A stretch of DNA of 64,000 nucleotides from Pseudomonadota bacterium (GTDB lineage: Bacteria > Pseudomonadota > Gammaproteobacteria > Burkholderiales > JABEVD01), in assembly GCA_021806605.1 (NCBI GenBank), contig JAJZQY010000001.1, positions 142,937 to 206,936 on the forward strand, given 5' to 3'. Each line of letters starts with the position of its first letter. Position 1 is the stretch's first letter. A program made the position numbers and the translations under genes. This document shows positions 52,915 through 62,645 of the stretch, piece by piece. The notes below the pieces were generated by a model. The model had not been told where the DNA came from, searched no databases, and saw only the letters and a list, made by a program, of their open reading frames with translations.

Positions 52915-55196
52915 AACCAGTAGCGTCTGTGCGAATTCCGCCAGGATGTCTCGCTTATCCCTGCGGAGGTGAAATCGAAGATCAGCGCCCCGCCCGAATC
53001 GGTTCTGAGTATCCGGCTTCCGGCATTCTCGTAAAGCGCAACCACCTCTGGTCTCGGATGGTTGAAACGGTTCCTGTAGCCTGCCGAAAAAACCGCATAA
53101 CGCGGCGAAACCGCACGCGCGAAATCCCTGGAGCTTCTTCCGCCATGGTGCGGGGCGATCAGAACATCGGATTCGAGATTCTGTTTTTTCGCAAGACTTC
53201 CCTCTGCCCCTTTTTCGATATCTCCGGTTATCAGGATCGACCTTTCTCCTGAAGAGACTCTGAGAACGCAACTCCTCGCATTGCCCGCGATTTTCGGGTT
53301 CGAATAACTGGACGCAAGCGGCCACAGTATCTCGAAGCGCACCTCGTCCCATATCCAGGATTGCCCCGAACGGCAGTGCAGATGGCTTGCCACGTGGGAG
53401 AGCACGGGATTGTCTTTGGATAGCGAAGAAAGCACCCAGCCTACCGGAATCGAATCAAAAACCGAAATCGCGCCGCCGATATGATCCATGTCCTCATGGC
53501 TCAGGATAACGGCATCCAGCCTGTCGATACCCGATCCTCTCAGATACGGCGAGATGATCCGGCTGCCGCTGTCGGCCTGGGGGGAGAAGGCTGGGCCAGC
53601 ATCAAACAGAAGGGCATGGTGCTTCGTCCGCACAACGGCTGCAAGCCCCTGCCCGACATCGAGTACGGAAAGCCTCAACAATTCCGGATTTGGCGGAAAA
53701 AACAGAAACAATGGGGCAAGACCGGCAAACCCGAGCCAGCGTACAGGAAACCCCCTGGGCAGCAATATCCAGGCTATCCCGAATGCAGCCGTGAACAGCG
53801 CCCAGGCTGGCGGAGCATGCTGCATCCAGACTGCATCAGGAAGATCGCTCAACCTGACCAGAAACAGCATCATAAGGGAAAAAATCTTGTGGGCCAGAAT
53901 GAACGGAAAATCGAATGGCATTGCAGCTCCCATAAGCGTCAGGGGAACCACCATGAAGCTGACCACCGGTATGGCAATCGCGTTGGCAATCGGAGAGACC
54001 AGCGATACCTGCTGGAAAAATGCCAGAAGAACCGGAATCAGCCCGATGGTAACGGCCCACTGGATCGATATCCAGGCTCTCAGCCAGTTCGCCAGTCTTA
54101 TCCTGCCCGTTCCGACATACATGATGAGGGCAACTGCAATGAAAGAAAGCCAGAACCCGGGAGAAAGAACGGCCCACGGATCCATGGCCGTCACGACGAA
54201 AAGCGCCCAGTTCAGGATAATGGAAGGAACAGCCATCCTTCCCGACCAGAGCCCAGCCGCGACCACGGCAAGCATATAAACCGTACGCTGGGTCGGGACA
54301 GCATAGCCTGCCAGCAGCGCATAACCGAGCGCCGAAAGCACACCTGCGAATGCCGCGATCTTTCTTGCCGGAAGCTTCATAATCAGCGAGGGGCTGAGGC
54401 GCCATATCTTGTAGGCGAACCATGCAAAAAGCCCGGCGACCATTGTCACGTGCAACCCCGATATGCTCATCAGGTGAATGACTCCGGTGCGCCTGAACAC
54501 CTGCCAGTCGCGCTCAGGAATCGCCTTCTGCTCCCCCATCAAAAGCGCCGCGATCACGCCGGCGTAGGGGGAACCGGGAAGGGCCGCATATACCCTGTCG
54601 CGCAACCTCTCCCTGACGGATTCGACGAAACTGGAAGGTGCGGCAATTGAGCTTTCCATCAGCGCCCCTTCCCTCACATATCCGGTCGCCCTGATTCCCC
54701 GCTCGAGAAGCCAGGCTTCATAATCGAAGCCATAAGGATTGGCATTGCCGTGGGGACGCCTGAGTCTGACCTTGAAGCGCCAGCGCTCGCCCGGATGGAC
54801 ATTCGTCCGATCCGCCCCGAAAAACCGGCTCAGCATGATTTTCCGTGGCACGATGGCGCCGGGCGTTTCGACACTTTCGACATCGAATGAAAAAGACTGC
54901 CCTTTTTCACTGGATCTTGGAAGTTCGGCGACAAGCCCGACAATACCGATGTCGCGCCCCTCCCACGCCGCAGGCAATGCATCAGATAATCTGATCTGCG
55001 CAAAAATTGCAGCATAAAAGAATCCTGCCAGCAGAAAAAAAACTTTCAGCATTATTTCTTGGGGGAGTCGCCGCGAAATCAGCATTGCCGCGACAAAAAG
55101 AATCGGCAACACGATCCCCAATGCCATTGTAGGAAGACTTGCCTGATGCTGCAGAATTGCCGCACCTGCCACGAAAAACAGCAGGTTAAGCCGCAT
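52902..55196 (-). CDS. comEC: DNA internalization-related competence protein ComEC/Rec2
   Basis: The 764-residue membrane protein has an N-terminal soluble OB-like region (about 80-170), a ComEC/Rec2 core with RTGVIHLMSISGLHVTMVAG and about eight TM helices, and a C-terminal metallo-beta-lactamase-like domain with LSVLDVGQGLAAVVRT, ILSHEDMDHIGGAISVF and VLIAPHHGGRSS. It forms the channel that takes up one DNA strand during natural transformation. It starts 11 bases inside the end of the P-type ATPase gene, and its last 13 bases are shared with the Tat-exported protein gene on the other strand. Confidence 0.92.
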   Translation of the reverse strand: MRLNLLFFVAGAAILQHQASLPTMALGIVLPILFVAAMLISRRLPQEIMLKVFFLLAGFFYAAIFAQIRLSDALPAAWEGRDIGIVGLVAELPRSSEKGQSFSFDVESVETPGAIVPRKIMLSRFFGADRTNVHPGERWRFKVRLRRPHGNANPYGFDYEAWLLERGIRATGYVREGALMESSIAAPSSFVESVRERLRDRVYAALPGSPYAGVIAALLMGEQKAIPERDWQVFRRTGVIHLMSISGLHVTMVAGLFAWFAYKIWRLSPSLIMKLPARKIAAFAGVLSALGYALLAGYAVPTQRTVYMLAVVAAGLWSGRMAVPSIILNWALFVVTAMDPWAVLSPGFWLSFIAVALIMYVGTGRIRLANWLRAWISIQWAVTIGLIPVLLAFFQQVSLVSPIANAIAIPVVSFMVVPLTLMGAAMPFDFPFILAHKIFSLMMLFLVRLSDLPDAVWMQHAPPAWALFTAAFGIAWILLPRGFPVRWLGFAGLAPLFLFFPPNPELLRLSVLDVGQGLAAVVRTKHHALLFDAGPAFSPQADSGSRIISPYLRGSGIDRLDAVILSHEDMDHIGGAISVFDSIPVGWVLSSLSKDNPVLSHVASHLHCRSGQSWIWDEVRFEILWPLASSYSNPKIAGNARSCVLRVSSGERSILITGDIEKGAEGSLAKKQNLESDVLIAPHHGGRSSRDFARAVSPRYAVFSAGYRNRFNHPRPEVVALYENAGSRILRTDSGGALIFDFTSAGISETSWRNSHRRYWFQEK

Positions 55197-57687
55197 TGCG
55201 GGCCTTGATAATTTCGAACCAGATGACGCTCAGAGTGCCGACGACGATGCTCGAAAGAACATCGCCAAAACCCAGGCTCGAAAACCCGAAAAGGCCATGA
55301 AAGAAGGGCAGATAGATCACCAGCAAGAGCGCAACCGTAGCCCCCATCAGCACCAGCCACAACAGCGGATTCGGTTTTCTCAGGCCGGAAATGACGGACT
55401 CCGATCCGGAACGGCTCACCAGGATCAAACCCAGGTTGGAAAAAACCAGGGTGCTGAAAGCGACCGTCCTTGCATGAAATTCGCCTTGAGGGAGCGCTAC
55501 GGCATAAACGACGAGCATCGCTGCCAGGACAACACCCCCCTGAAGCAGGCTCCAAGCCACCGTTTTCAACTGGAGAATGGGGGCGTTGCTCTTTCTCGGC
55601 GGCATTTGCATGAGATGCGCATCGGCTGGCTCCGCTTCGAAAACGAGCGAACATACTGGATCGATGATGAGCTGGAGGAAGGCGATATGGACCGGATAAA
55701 ACAGCAGCGGCCAATCCATGAATACCGGGATGAGCGACATCCCAGCGATGGGGACATGCACTGCCAGGCTGAAGGAAAAAGCCCTGGTCAGATTCGCATA
55801 GATCCGCCTGCCAAGCTTCACGGCATGCACGATGGAGGAAAAGTCGTCGTCGAGAAGGACCAGGGACGCCGCTTCCCTAGCGACGTCCGTGCCGCGCATG
55901 CCCATCGCGATGCCGATATGGGCAGCTTTCAGGGCAGGGGCGTCGTTCACGCCATCCCCGGTCATCGCGACGACTTCGCCGCATCGGCGCAAAGCATTCA
56001 CGATCTTGAGCTTCTGCAAAGGGACGACCCTGGCGAAAATATCCGTTCTGGCAGCAAGGCGGCTGAGTTCTTCCTCATCCATTTCCTCGATATCATGTCC
56101 GGTGACCGTCTCCATGCCGAGCCCGATGCTGCGGCCGACGGCCTGCGCAGTCAGGGGGTTGTCGCCTGTCATCATCACGACGCGTATTCCTGCCTCCCGG
56201 CATTCCCGCACAGCTGAAGGTACCCCTTCCCGCACAGGATCGATCAGGCCAACCAGACCGGCAAGCTCGAATTCGAAATCGTGCTGGATTTGCGGCCAGG
56301 ATTTGCCTTCGTATCGCGCATGAGCAACGCCTAGGACGCGCAGGCCGTCTTTCGCCATCCTGGCGACTTCCTCGGAATGTACGGCAAGCGCTTTCTGATC
56401 CAGATGGCAAAGATTGAATATCGCTTCAGGCGAGCCTTTAGACGCCACGACATACGCCTCTCTGTCTTTAGATTGCCAGACATGCGACATCGCAAGCAGT
56501 TCGGGAGAAAGCGGATACTCATGAACGATTTCCCAATCCGCATGGAGATGTTCGGTCATGGCGGGAAAACGCTTCCCCAAGTCATGAAATGCCTTTTCCA
56601 TGGGATCGAAAGGATCGACTTCACTGGCAAGGATGCCGTATTCGAGAAGTTCGTGAAATGCTTCCGGCAGATCGTCCAGGGCGCCGATTTCCAGAAATCT
56701 TCCGTCCGCGCAAAGCGTTGCAACCGACATCCGGTTTTCAGTCAACGTTCCGGTCTTGTCGACGCAAAGTACGCTTGCCGCTCCCAGCGTCTCCACTGCG
56801 GGAAGCCGTCGCGTCAGGACGCTGTTGCGGGCAATGCGCCATGCGCCGAGAGCAAGGAAAACCGTGAGCACCACTGGAAACTCCTCGGGCAGAATGGCCA
56901 TCGCCATGGTTATCCCCGCAAGCAACCCCTCAAGCCATGCACCGTGCATCCAGCCATAGGATGCGATCAGCAGGATAAAGAGCGCAGCGGACAGCAGCGC
57001 AAGATTTCTGACCAGCCGCGCAATCTCTTTCTGCAGCGGCGTCTTTTCAGTTTCGAAAGACTGGATTGCCAGGCCTATCCTTCCCATCTCGCTTTTCATT
57101 CCTGTTGCGAGCACGCTTGCAATGCCTTTTCCCTGAGTCACCATCGTCCCGGCATAAACGAAAGGCAGGCCCTCCCCTCCTGGTTTTGCAGTCTCAAAAG
57201 CTTCCCCCTTGAAAGGCATTTTTCTGACAGGGACGGACTCCCCCGTAAGCAGCGATTCGTCAGCCGAGAAGTCGTTGCATTCAAGAAGCACCGCATCCGC
57301 CGGAATGCGGTCCCCTTCCGACAAAAGCAGGATATCCTCCCGCACCACCTCCCTTCCCGCAATTCTGAGCGCCTGGCCATTCCGGATCACGTTCGCCCGC
57401 GGGCTCGTCAAGTCGCGCAACGCCTCCAACACTCTTTCAGTCTTGTTTTCCTGGTAGATGGTGATTCCCATCACCACGAAAACGAAAAAAAGCAGCGCAA
57501 GGGCTTCGCCGATGTCCCCAAGAACGGAATAGATGACGCCAGCCGAAACCAACAGCAGGAACATGGGCTCCAGGGCGACATCGCGCGCAATCGCCAAGAA
57601 ATTCCGCTTCTTCCCGGGCGAAAATTCGTTGAACCCGTCCAGCCGGAGTCTCCTTTCTGCCTCGGCAAGGCTCAATCCCGCGTGCAT
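55186..57687 (-). CDS. P-type cation-translocating ATPase (P2 type)
   Basis: The 833-residue pump has the actuator motif SLLTGESVPV, phosphorylation motif VLCVDKTGTLTENRM, KGSPE in the nucleotide domain, MMTGDNPLTAQ and MTGDGVNDAPALKAAHIG. About ten TM helices are visible; the fourth carries ILPEEFP rather than PEGLP of Ca2+ pumps. The N-terminus (GLSLAEAERRLRLDGFNEF) is that of the cation ATPase N-domain. The ion transported cannot be told from sequence; Ca2+, Mn2+ or Na+ are all possible. GGAGGGAAA precedes the ATG. The gene is divergent from the marR gene, and comEC overlaps its end. Confidence 0.9.
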   Translation of the reverse strand: MHAGLSLAEAERRLRLDGFNEFSPGKKRNFLAIARDVALEPMFLLLVSAGVIYSVLGDIGEALALLFFVFVVMGITIYQENKTERVLEALRDLTSPRANVIRNGQALRIAGREVVREDILLLSEGDRIPADAVLLECNDFSADESLLTGESVPVRKMPFKGEAFETAKPGGEGLPFVYAGTMVTQGKGIASVLATGMKSEMGRIGLAIQSFETEKTPLQKEIARLVRNLALLSAALFILLIASYGWMHGAWLEGLLAGITMAMAILPEEFPVVLTVFLALGAWRIARNSVLTRRLPAVETLGAASVLCVDKTGTLTENRMSVATLCADGRFLEIGALDDLPEAFHELLEYGILASEVDPFDPMEKAFHDLGKRFPAMTEHLHADWEIVHEYPLSPELLAMSHVWQSKDREAYVVASKGSPEAIFNLCHLDQKALAVHSEEVARMAKDGLRVLGVAHARYEGKSWPQIQHDFEFELAGLVGLIDPVREGVPSAVRECREAGIRVVMMTGDNPLTAQAVGRSIGLGMETVTGHDIEEMDEEELSRLAARTDIFARVVPLQKLKIVNALRRCGEVVAMTGDGVNDAPALKAAHIGIAMGMRGTDVAREAASLVLLDDDFSSIVHAVKLGRRIYANLTRAFSFSLAVHVPIAGMSLIPVFMDWPLLFYPVHIAFLQLIIDPVCSLVFEAEPADAHLMQMPPRKSNAPILQLKTVAWSLLQGGVVLAAMLVVYAVALPQGEFHARTVAFSTLVFSNLGLILVSRSGSESVISGLRKPNPLLWLVLMGATVALLLVIYLPFFHGLFGFSSLGFGDVLSSIVVGTLSVIWFEIIKARNAA

Positions 57688-57732
57688 TTTCCCTCCGTTT
57701 CTGGCACTCTAAGAAAACTATAGCGCATCGCA

Positions 57733-57760
57733 TTGACAATGTAGTTTTGTGCGTTACAAT
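57733..57760 (+). promoter_or_regulatory. Sigma-70 promoter of the efflux operon with possible MarR operator
   Basis: TTGACA (57733-57738), a 16-base spacer and TACAAT (57755-57760) form a strong promoter ahead of the marR gene. A short inverted repeat TTGT-GCGTT-ACAA (57747-57759) overlaps the -10, which is a place where a MarR protein could bind and repress. The operator part is inference. Confidence 0.65.
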
Positions 57761-57787
57761 AAACCTGTGAACTAGATTTTTCCTGCC

Positions 57788-58306
57788 ATGACTTCATCCT
57801 TTCAGCCATTCGAAGACCGGATAAGCCATTTCGCCGCCCAGCATCCCGATGCGCCGAAGCGGGAACTTATCCTGAGTCGCCTGTATTTCCATGTCTTCAA
57901 GGAACTCAACGACAGACAAAACCTCTATCTGAGCCGGTTCGGGCTCAACAGTTCGAGCTGGTTCACGCTCGTCATGATCTATTCGACGCCCGGGAATGCC
58001 ATCAATCCGTGCAGTCTGAGTGATGCCATGGTTTCGTCCAGAACCAACATCACCCGGCTCTCAGACGAACTCGTCGACAAAGGCTGGGTCGAGCGCAGGC
58101 CAAGCCGCGAAGATCGAAGAAAGATTGTGCTTTCCCTGACACCAGGCGGACGGGAACTCGTCGAATCCGTCCTTCCCCATCAATGGAATTACTACAGAGA
58201 ATTGTGGTCCGGCTTTGATGCCGGGGAGATCGAACGATTCGAATTCCTGCTGCGCAAGCTGCTCGGGCGCATAGACGGGTCTATAGAGAAACCATGCGGG
58301 CAATAG
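57788..58306 (+). CDS. MarR-family transcriptional regulator (EmrR/MprA-like)
   Basis: The 172-residue protein has a central winged helix (about 70-125): NPCSLSDAMVSSRTNITRLS as the recognition helix region and DKGWVERRPSREDRRKIVLS as the wing, the MarR signature DxRxxxxxLT being DRRKIVLSLT. It is first in an operon with the channel, EmrA and EmrB genes, so it probably represses this operon and is released by a drug or phenolic ligand. The stop overlaps the next gene by 13 bases. Confidence 0.92.
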   Translation: MTSSFQPFEDRISHFAAQHPDAPKRELILSRLYFHVFKELNDRQNLYLSRFGLNSSSWFTLVMIYSTPGNAINPCSLSDAMVSSRTNITRLSDELVDKGWVERRPSREDRRKIVLSLTPGGRELVESVLPHQWNYYRELWSGFDAGEIERFEFLLRKLLGRIDGSIEKPCGQ

Positions 58307-59688
58307 CTGCGATACTCACTTGCGCGCTGCTTTTCGGTTGTGCGGATTTCTCCCGGTTTCACCCGGAATCCAAGCCGCTCGCCATCAAGAAACCTTCTCC
58401 GAAATTCGCTATCGATACGAAATGGTGGACGATATTCAAGGACGATCAGCTCGACTCCCTGATTGAGGAGGCGCTCGCGAATTCCCCAGACATAAAGATT
58501 GCGCAGGCTCGCATCAGGCTGGCCAGGAATGAGGCCGGCATAGCAGACGCACAGCGGTATCCCCAGCTGAATATCGATGGTTCCGCAGTCCGGGAAAGGA
58601 TGAGCGCCACAGGATACTTCCCTCCGCCTCTGGGCGGAAGCACCTTGAATTTCGGTCAATTGGCGCTGGATTTCGATTATGATTTCGACTGGTGGGGAAA
58701 GAACCGGGCCGCGCTGAATGCGGCATTGAGCGAAGCCAGTGCCAAGGAAGCTGAATCAATCGAAACCCGGCTCATCCTGGGTACCGCGATTGCGCAAAGC
58801 TATTTCATGCTTCAATCCAATCTGGCAAAACTCGACATATCCAAGCATATCCTGCAAGAACAGGAATCGCTGCTTCGCCTTGCCAAATTTCGCGCAAGCA
58901 ACGGCATCGAATCGGACTACCGAGTAAGCCAGGAAGAAAGCAATGTGGCGAAAAGCAGGCTCGATGTTTCAAGAATTGAGGAAGCCGTAAAACTGGGCAG
59001 AACCCAGATTGCCGCGCTCCTGGGCAAGGCGCAGGAAAGCGGGAACGCCATTGAGCCCAGGATCGATCCCCCTCCGCAGATTCCCGCTTCCATTCCCGCG
59101 GATCTGATCGGCATGCGCCCCGACATCATGGCGCAGCGCTATAGAATCGAAGCCGCAACAAACCAGGTCGTCGTAGCAAAGGCGGAATTCTATCCCAATA
59201 TCGACCTCCAGGCTTACGCTGGCGTGCAAAGCATCGGATTCGGCAATCTGCTTAAAAGCGGCAGCGAAATCACCTCCTTCGGGCCGGCCATTCATCTTCC
59301 CATATTCAACGCAGGCATGCTGAAGTCGAATCTGGGCGCAAAATATGCGGAATACGACATCGCCGTGGAAGGATACAACCGGATGGTCATCGATGCGATG
59401 CGCGACGTCTCGCAGGCCTCGACCTCGCTGCAATCGGTCATCACCCAGATTTCCGCACAGAACGAACTGATGAAAGGGCTTGAAAAGGCCCATAAAATAG
59501 CGTTCTCGCGCTACAGGGAAGGACTGGGAGATGCGCTTTCCGTGATCGAGACCGAAACGCCCCTGCTTTCCCAGCGAAACATCAAGACCGATCTTGACGA
59601 AATGCGGATGGAGACCATCCTTCAAATGATCAAATCTCTGGGAGGGGCCCCCATGCCGGGAGGTTCCACCAGATCGAATCCGGGGTGA
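58294..59688 (+). CDS. Outer-membrane efflux lipoprotein (NodT/TolC family)
   Basis: The 464-residue protein has a lipoprotein signal MRAIAAILTCALLFGC with Cys16 as lipid site, and two OEP repeats: PKFAIDTKWWTIFKDDQLDS, LIEEALANSPDIKIAQARIR, and LIGMRPDIMAQRYRIEAATN with VVVAKAEFYPNIDLQAYAG. This is the RND/MFS efflux outer-membrane channel of the NodT group. It completes the tripartite pump with EmrA and EmrB. It overlaps the marR end and ends three bases before emrA. Confidence 0.93.
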   Translation: MRAIAAILTCALLFGCADFSRFHPESKPLAIKKPSPKFAIDTKWWTIFKDDQLDSLIEEALANSPDIKIAQARIRLARNEAGIADAQRYPQLNIDGSAVRERMSATGYFPPPLGGSTLNFGQLALDFDYDFDWWGKNRAALNAALSEASAKEAESIETRLILGTAIAQSYFMLQSNLAKLDISKHILQEQESLLRLAKFRASNGIESDYRVSQEESNVAKSRLDVSRIEEAVKLGRTQIAALLGKAQESGNAIEPRIDPPPQIPASIPADLIGMRPDIMAQRYRIEAATNQVVVAKAEFYPNIDLQAYAGVQSIGFGNLLKSGSEITSFGPAIHLPIFNAGMLKSNLGAKYAEYDIAVEGYNRMVIDAMRDVSQASTSLQSVITQISAQNELMKGLEKAHKIAFSRYREGLGDALSVIETETPLLSQRNIKTDLDEMRMETILQMIKSLGGAPMPGGSTRSNPG

Positions 59689-59691
59689 CCA

Positions 59692-60825
59692 ATGGAAGAC
59701 AACGGTGTAAAGCGCAAACATATGCTGCTCGGTCTCGGTTCGCTTTTCCTCGTCGCAGGAATAGCCTACACAATCTACTGGTTCAGCTACGGGCAATACT
59801 ACCAGGACACTGACGATGCCTACGTTTCCGGAAATCTGGTGCAACTGATGCCGCAGATCACCGGCAATGTCGTTTCCGTCTATGCCGACGACACCGCACT
59901 GGTGAAAGCGGGGCAGCCCCTTGTGACGCTCGATGGCACGGATGCCCAGCTTGCGCTGCAAAATGCACAAACCGAACTTGCCGAAACAGTGCGCAGCGTC
60001 AAACAGCTCTATGCCTCAGCAGGGGAGTTGAGGTCAGTCGTCAACGAAAAGCAGACGGTGCTCGAAAAAGCAAAAACCGATCTTGATCGCCGCAGCAGAC
60101 TGATTCTCCAGCATGCCATATCGAAAGAAGAATTACAGCATGCGAAAGACAATGTCAGCATCGCGGAATCTTCCCTGGCTTCGGCCGAACACAAACTGGC
60201 AGCCGCGCTGTCCGCAGTCGAAAATACCACACTCGCCACCCATCCCGCGGTTCTGAAGGCGGAAACCCGGGTAAGGCAAGCTTGGCTCGATACCGTGCGC
60301 ACTTCGATCAAGGCGCCTGCAACAGGCTATATCGCAAAGCGCTCGGTTCAGATCGGGCAACGCGTAAGCCCCGGTTCCGCCCTGATGATCATCGTTCCGC
60401 TCGATGAAATCTGGGTCGATGCGAATTTCAAGGAAAACCAGCTGCGTCATATCAGGATCGGCCAACCTGTAACGCTCACTTCCGACCTCTACGGCAGAAC
60501 TGTCGTATTCCACGGCAAAGTCGCAGGCCTCGGCGCCGGAACCGGCAGCGTCTTCTCACTCCTCCCCGCGCAAAACGCCACGGGGAACTGGATCAAGGTG
60601 ATACAGCGGCTGCCCGTGAGAATCAGACTCGACCCCAATGAAGTCGCCCAGCATCCCTTGCGAATCGGCCTGTCCATGTTGGCGAAAATTGATACTCATG
60701 ACGAAAGCGGCGCCGTGCTCTCCAAAGTACAGCAGGATGAACCCGTCTATTCGACATCGGTGTTCGAAAACAGGAACGACGAGGTCGAACGCATGATCGC
60801 CCAAATACTGCAGGACAATGACTGA
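59692..60825 (+). CDS. emrA: Membrane fusion protein EmrA
   Basis: The 377-residue HlyD-family adaptor has one TM (about 11-33, GLGSLFLVAGIAYTIYWF), a biotinyl-lipoyl half motif VSGNLVQLMPQITGNVVSVY, an alpha-hairpin (about 90-190), the second lipoyl half IKAPATGYIAKRSVQIGQRV and a beta-barrel region (IVPLDEIWVDANFKENQLRH). The phrase DANFKENQL is typical of EmrA. It connects EmrB in the inner membrane to the outer-membrane channel. GGGGTG is four bases ahead of the ATG. Confidence 0.95.
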   Translation: MEDNGVKRKHMLLGLGSLFLVAGIAYTIYWFSYGQYYQDTDDAYVSGNLVQLMPQITGNVVSVYADDTALVKAGQPLVTLDGTDAQLALQNAQTELAETVRSVKQLYASAGELRSVVNEKQTVLEKAKTDLDRRSRLILQHAISKEELQHAKDNVSIAESSLASAEHKLAAALSAVENTTLATHPAVLKAETRVRQAWLDTVRTSIKAPATGYIAKRSVQIGQRVSPGSALMIIVPLDEIWVDANFKENQLRHIRIGQPVTLTSDLYGRTVVFHGKVAGLGAGTGSVFSLLPAQNATGNWIKVIQRLPVRIRLDPNEVAQHPLRIGLSMLAKIDTHDESGAVLSKVQQDEPVYSTSVFENRNDEVERMIAQILQDND

Positions 60826-62362
60826 AACGAGCCAACTGCCCCCAATTACGGGAGCTTCGCTCGCCCTTCTGACGCTCTCGCTTTCTCTTGCGACCTTCAT
60901 GCAGGTGCTCGACACCTCCATCGCCAATGTCTCGATACCCACCATTGCAGGTGATCTCGCGGTAAGTCCGAATCAGGGAACCTGGGTCATCACTTCCTTC
61001 GCTGTCAGCAATGCCATTGCCCTACCGCTCTCCGGCTGGCTCGCAAAACGCTTCGGTGAAGTGAGGCTGTTCTTATCCGCGACCCTGCTCTTCACCCTCG
61101 CCTCCATGCTCTGCGGCCTCTCGTCCAGCTTGCCCATGCTGGTCATCTTCCGCATTTTTCAGGGCGCTGTGGCAGGGCCGATGATCCCGCTCTCGCAAAG
61201 TTTGCTGCTCGCGAATTATCCCCATGAAAAAAAGGGACTCGCGCTAGCACTCTGGTCGATGACCGTCGTTCTCGCGCCCATATTCGGCCCCATACTGGGC
61301 GGCTACATCACCGACAATTTCAGCTGGCCCTGGATTTTTTATATCAACATCCCGGTCGGATTGATGGCAAGCTACATTACTTGGCAACTGCTGAAGCGCC
61401 GCGAGACATCGACACTCAAGCTCCCGATTGATGCAGTCGGCCTGGTCTTGCTCGTGATAGGAGTCGGCAGTCTGCAACTGCTTCTCGACAAGGGAAACGA
61501 ACTCGACTGGTTCAATTCCGATTTCATCTCCATTCTGGCCGTCATCGCGACAATCTGCCTTTCCTTCTTCGTCGTCTGGGAGATCACCGAACGTCACCCG
61601 GTAGTCGACCTCTCCCTCTTCAGGGTCAGAAATTTCTCGATCGGGACGATTTCGATAAGTCTGGGCTACATGACATTCTTCTCCGGCGTGGTGGTCTATC
61701 CGCTCTGGCTGCAGACCCAGATGGGCTATACCGCGACCTGGGCGGGGCTTTCCGCTGCGCCCATCGGGGTTCTCTCGGTCATTCTTTCCCCCATAGTCGG
61801 AAAAAACATGCACAGAATAGACCTGCGCATGCTGGCAAGCTTCAGTTTTCTGGTTTTTGCGGCGATCACTTTCTGGGCGTCATCCTTCAACACGAATGCG
61901 TCCTTCTGGCAACTCACCCTCCCCCGCTTGTTCCAGGGAATCGGCATGGCCACTTTCTTCATTCCCCTCATGTCAATTCTGCTCTCCGGACTGCCGCCCA
62001 ATCGGGTGGCAAGCGCCTCAGGACTGTCGAATTTCCTGCGTGTTCTAGGAGGAAGCTTCGGCACCTCCCTCAGCATCGCGCTATGGGACAGAAGGGAATC
62101 ACTCCACCATAGCCAGCTCACGGAAAACATATCGATTTCGGATCACATGACGAGCCATGCACTGGAGAGTCTTCATTCGCTGGGCCTTGGCCGCATGCCG
62201 TCGCTGGCACTCCTCGAAAATTCGGTCGACAGCCAGTCCTACATGCTCGCCGTCAACGACATATTCATCGCCTCTTCCTGGATATTCCTGGGGTTAATGC
62301 TCTTCGTCTGGCTTGCCCGTCCGCCTTTCTCTGCCGGGAAGGCGCCTGGCGGCGAACATTGA
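60818..62362 (+). CDS. emrB: MFS drug efflux transporter EmrB (DHA2 family, 14 TM)
   Basis: The 514-residue transporter has fourteen hydrophobic segments. Motif A-like GWLAKRFGEVRLFLSATL, motif D1-type LDTSIANVSIPTIAGDLAVS and motif C-type SMTVVLAPIFGPILGGYITD are all present, and SFGTSLSIALWDRRESLHHS matches the DHA2 C-terminal region. It exports hydrophobic drugs or uncouplers in exchange for protons, through EmrA and the outer-membrane channel. The ATG overlaps emrA by 8 bases. Confidence 0.95.
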   Translation: MTETSQLPPITGASLALLTLSLSLATFMQVLDTSIANVSIPTIAGDLAVSPNQGTWVITSFAVSNAIALPLSGWLAKRFGEVRLFLSATLLFTLASMLCGLSSSLPMLVIFRIFQGAVAGPMIPLSQSLLLANYPHEKKGLALALWSMTVVLAPIFGPILGGYITDNFSWPWIFYINIPVGLMASYITWQLLKRRETSTLKLPIDAVGLVLLVIGVGSLQLLLDKGNELDWFNSDFISILAVIATICLSFFVVWEITERHPVVDLSLFRVRNFSIGTISISLGYMTFFSGVVVYPLWLQTQMGYTATWAGLSAAPIGVLSVILSPIVGKNMHRIDLRMLASFSFLVFAAITFWASSFNTNASFWQLTLPRLFQGIGMATFFIPLMSILLSGLPPNRVASASGLSNFLRVLGGSFGTSLSIALWDRRESLHHSQLTENISISDHMTSHALESLHSLGLGRMPSLALLENSVDSQSYMLAVNDIFIASSWIFLGLMLFVWLARPPFSAGKAPGGEH

Positions 62363-62421
62363 ATTTGTATATCAGCGATTCTTGATGCACAATCCATGTA
62401 TTTGATGCGTTAGGAAAAACC

Positions 62422-62643
62422 ATGCCCTATTTCGTGTACAGAATTGAATCCCTCCCGATCAAACAACTCAAGAAGCTCAATGCATTCGAAGCATTCAGGG
62501 ATGCGAGCAGCTATGCCAAGGAAGCGCGCAGCGATCTTCCAGCCAATGCGCTGATCAAGGTCATCTTTGCTGAAAACGAATTGCAGGCTGAAGATCTGCT
62601 CTGCACCGTGAGAGAAGCGCAAATCACTGGCGACGACGACTGA
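62422..62643 (+). CDS. Small conserved protein of unknown function (73 aa)
   Basis: MPYFVYRIESLPIKQLKKLN is followed by a helical region AFRDASSYAKEARSDLPANA and a beta-alpha end LIKVIFAENELQAEDLLCTV. AGGA is six bases before the ATG. It lies two bases ahead of the Cys-rich protein gene, so the two are probably translated from one mRNA. I know of similar small proteins in Betaproteobacteria but of no function. No domain can be named. Confidence 0.75.
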   Translation: MPYFVYRIESLPIKQLKKLNAFEAFRDASSYAKEARSDLPANALIKVIFAENELQAEDLLCTVREAQITGDDD

Positions 62644-62645
62644 TC

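Noticed and set aside
53481-54650. A 389-codon plus-strand frame inside comEC.
   Set aside because: Composition is Arg/Gln/Pro-rich and low in hydrophobic residues, as in the antisense of a membrane protein; comEC is fully conserved on the other strand.
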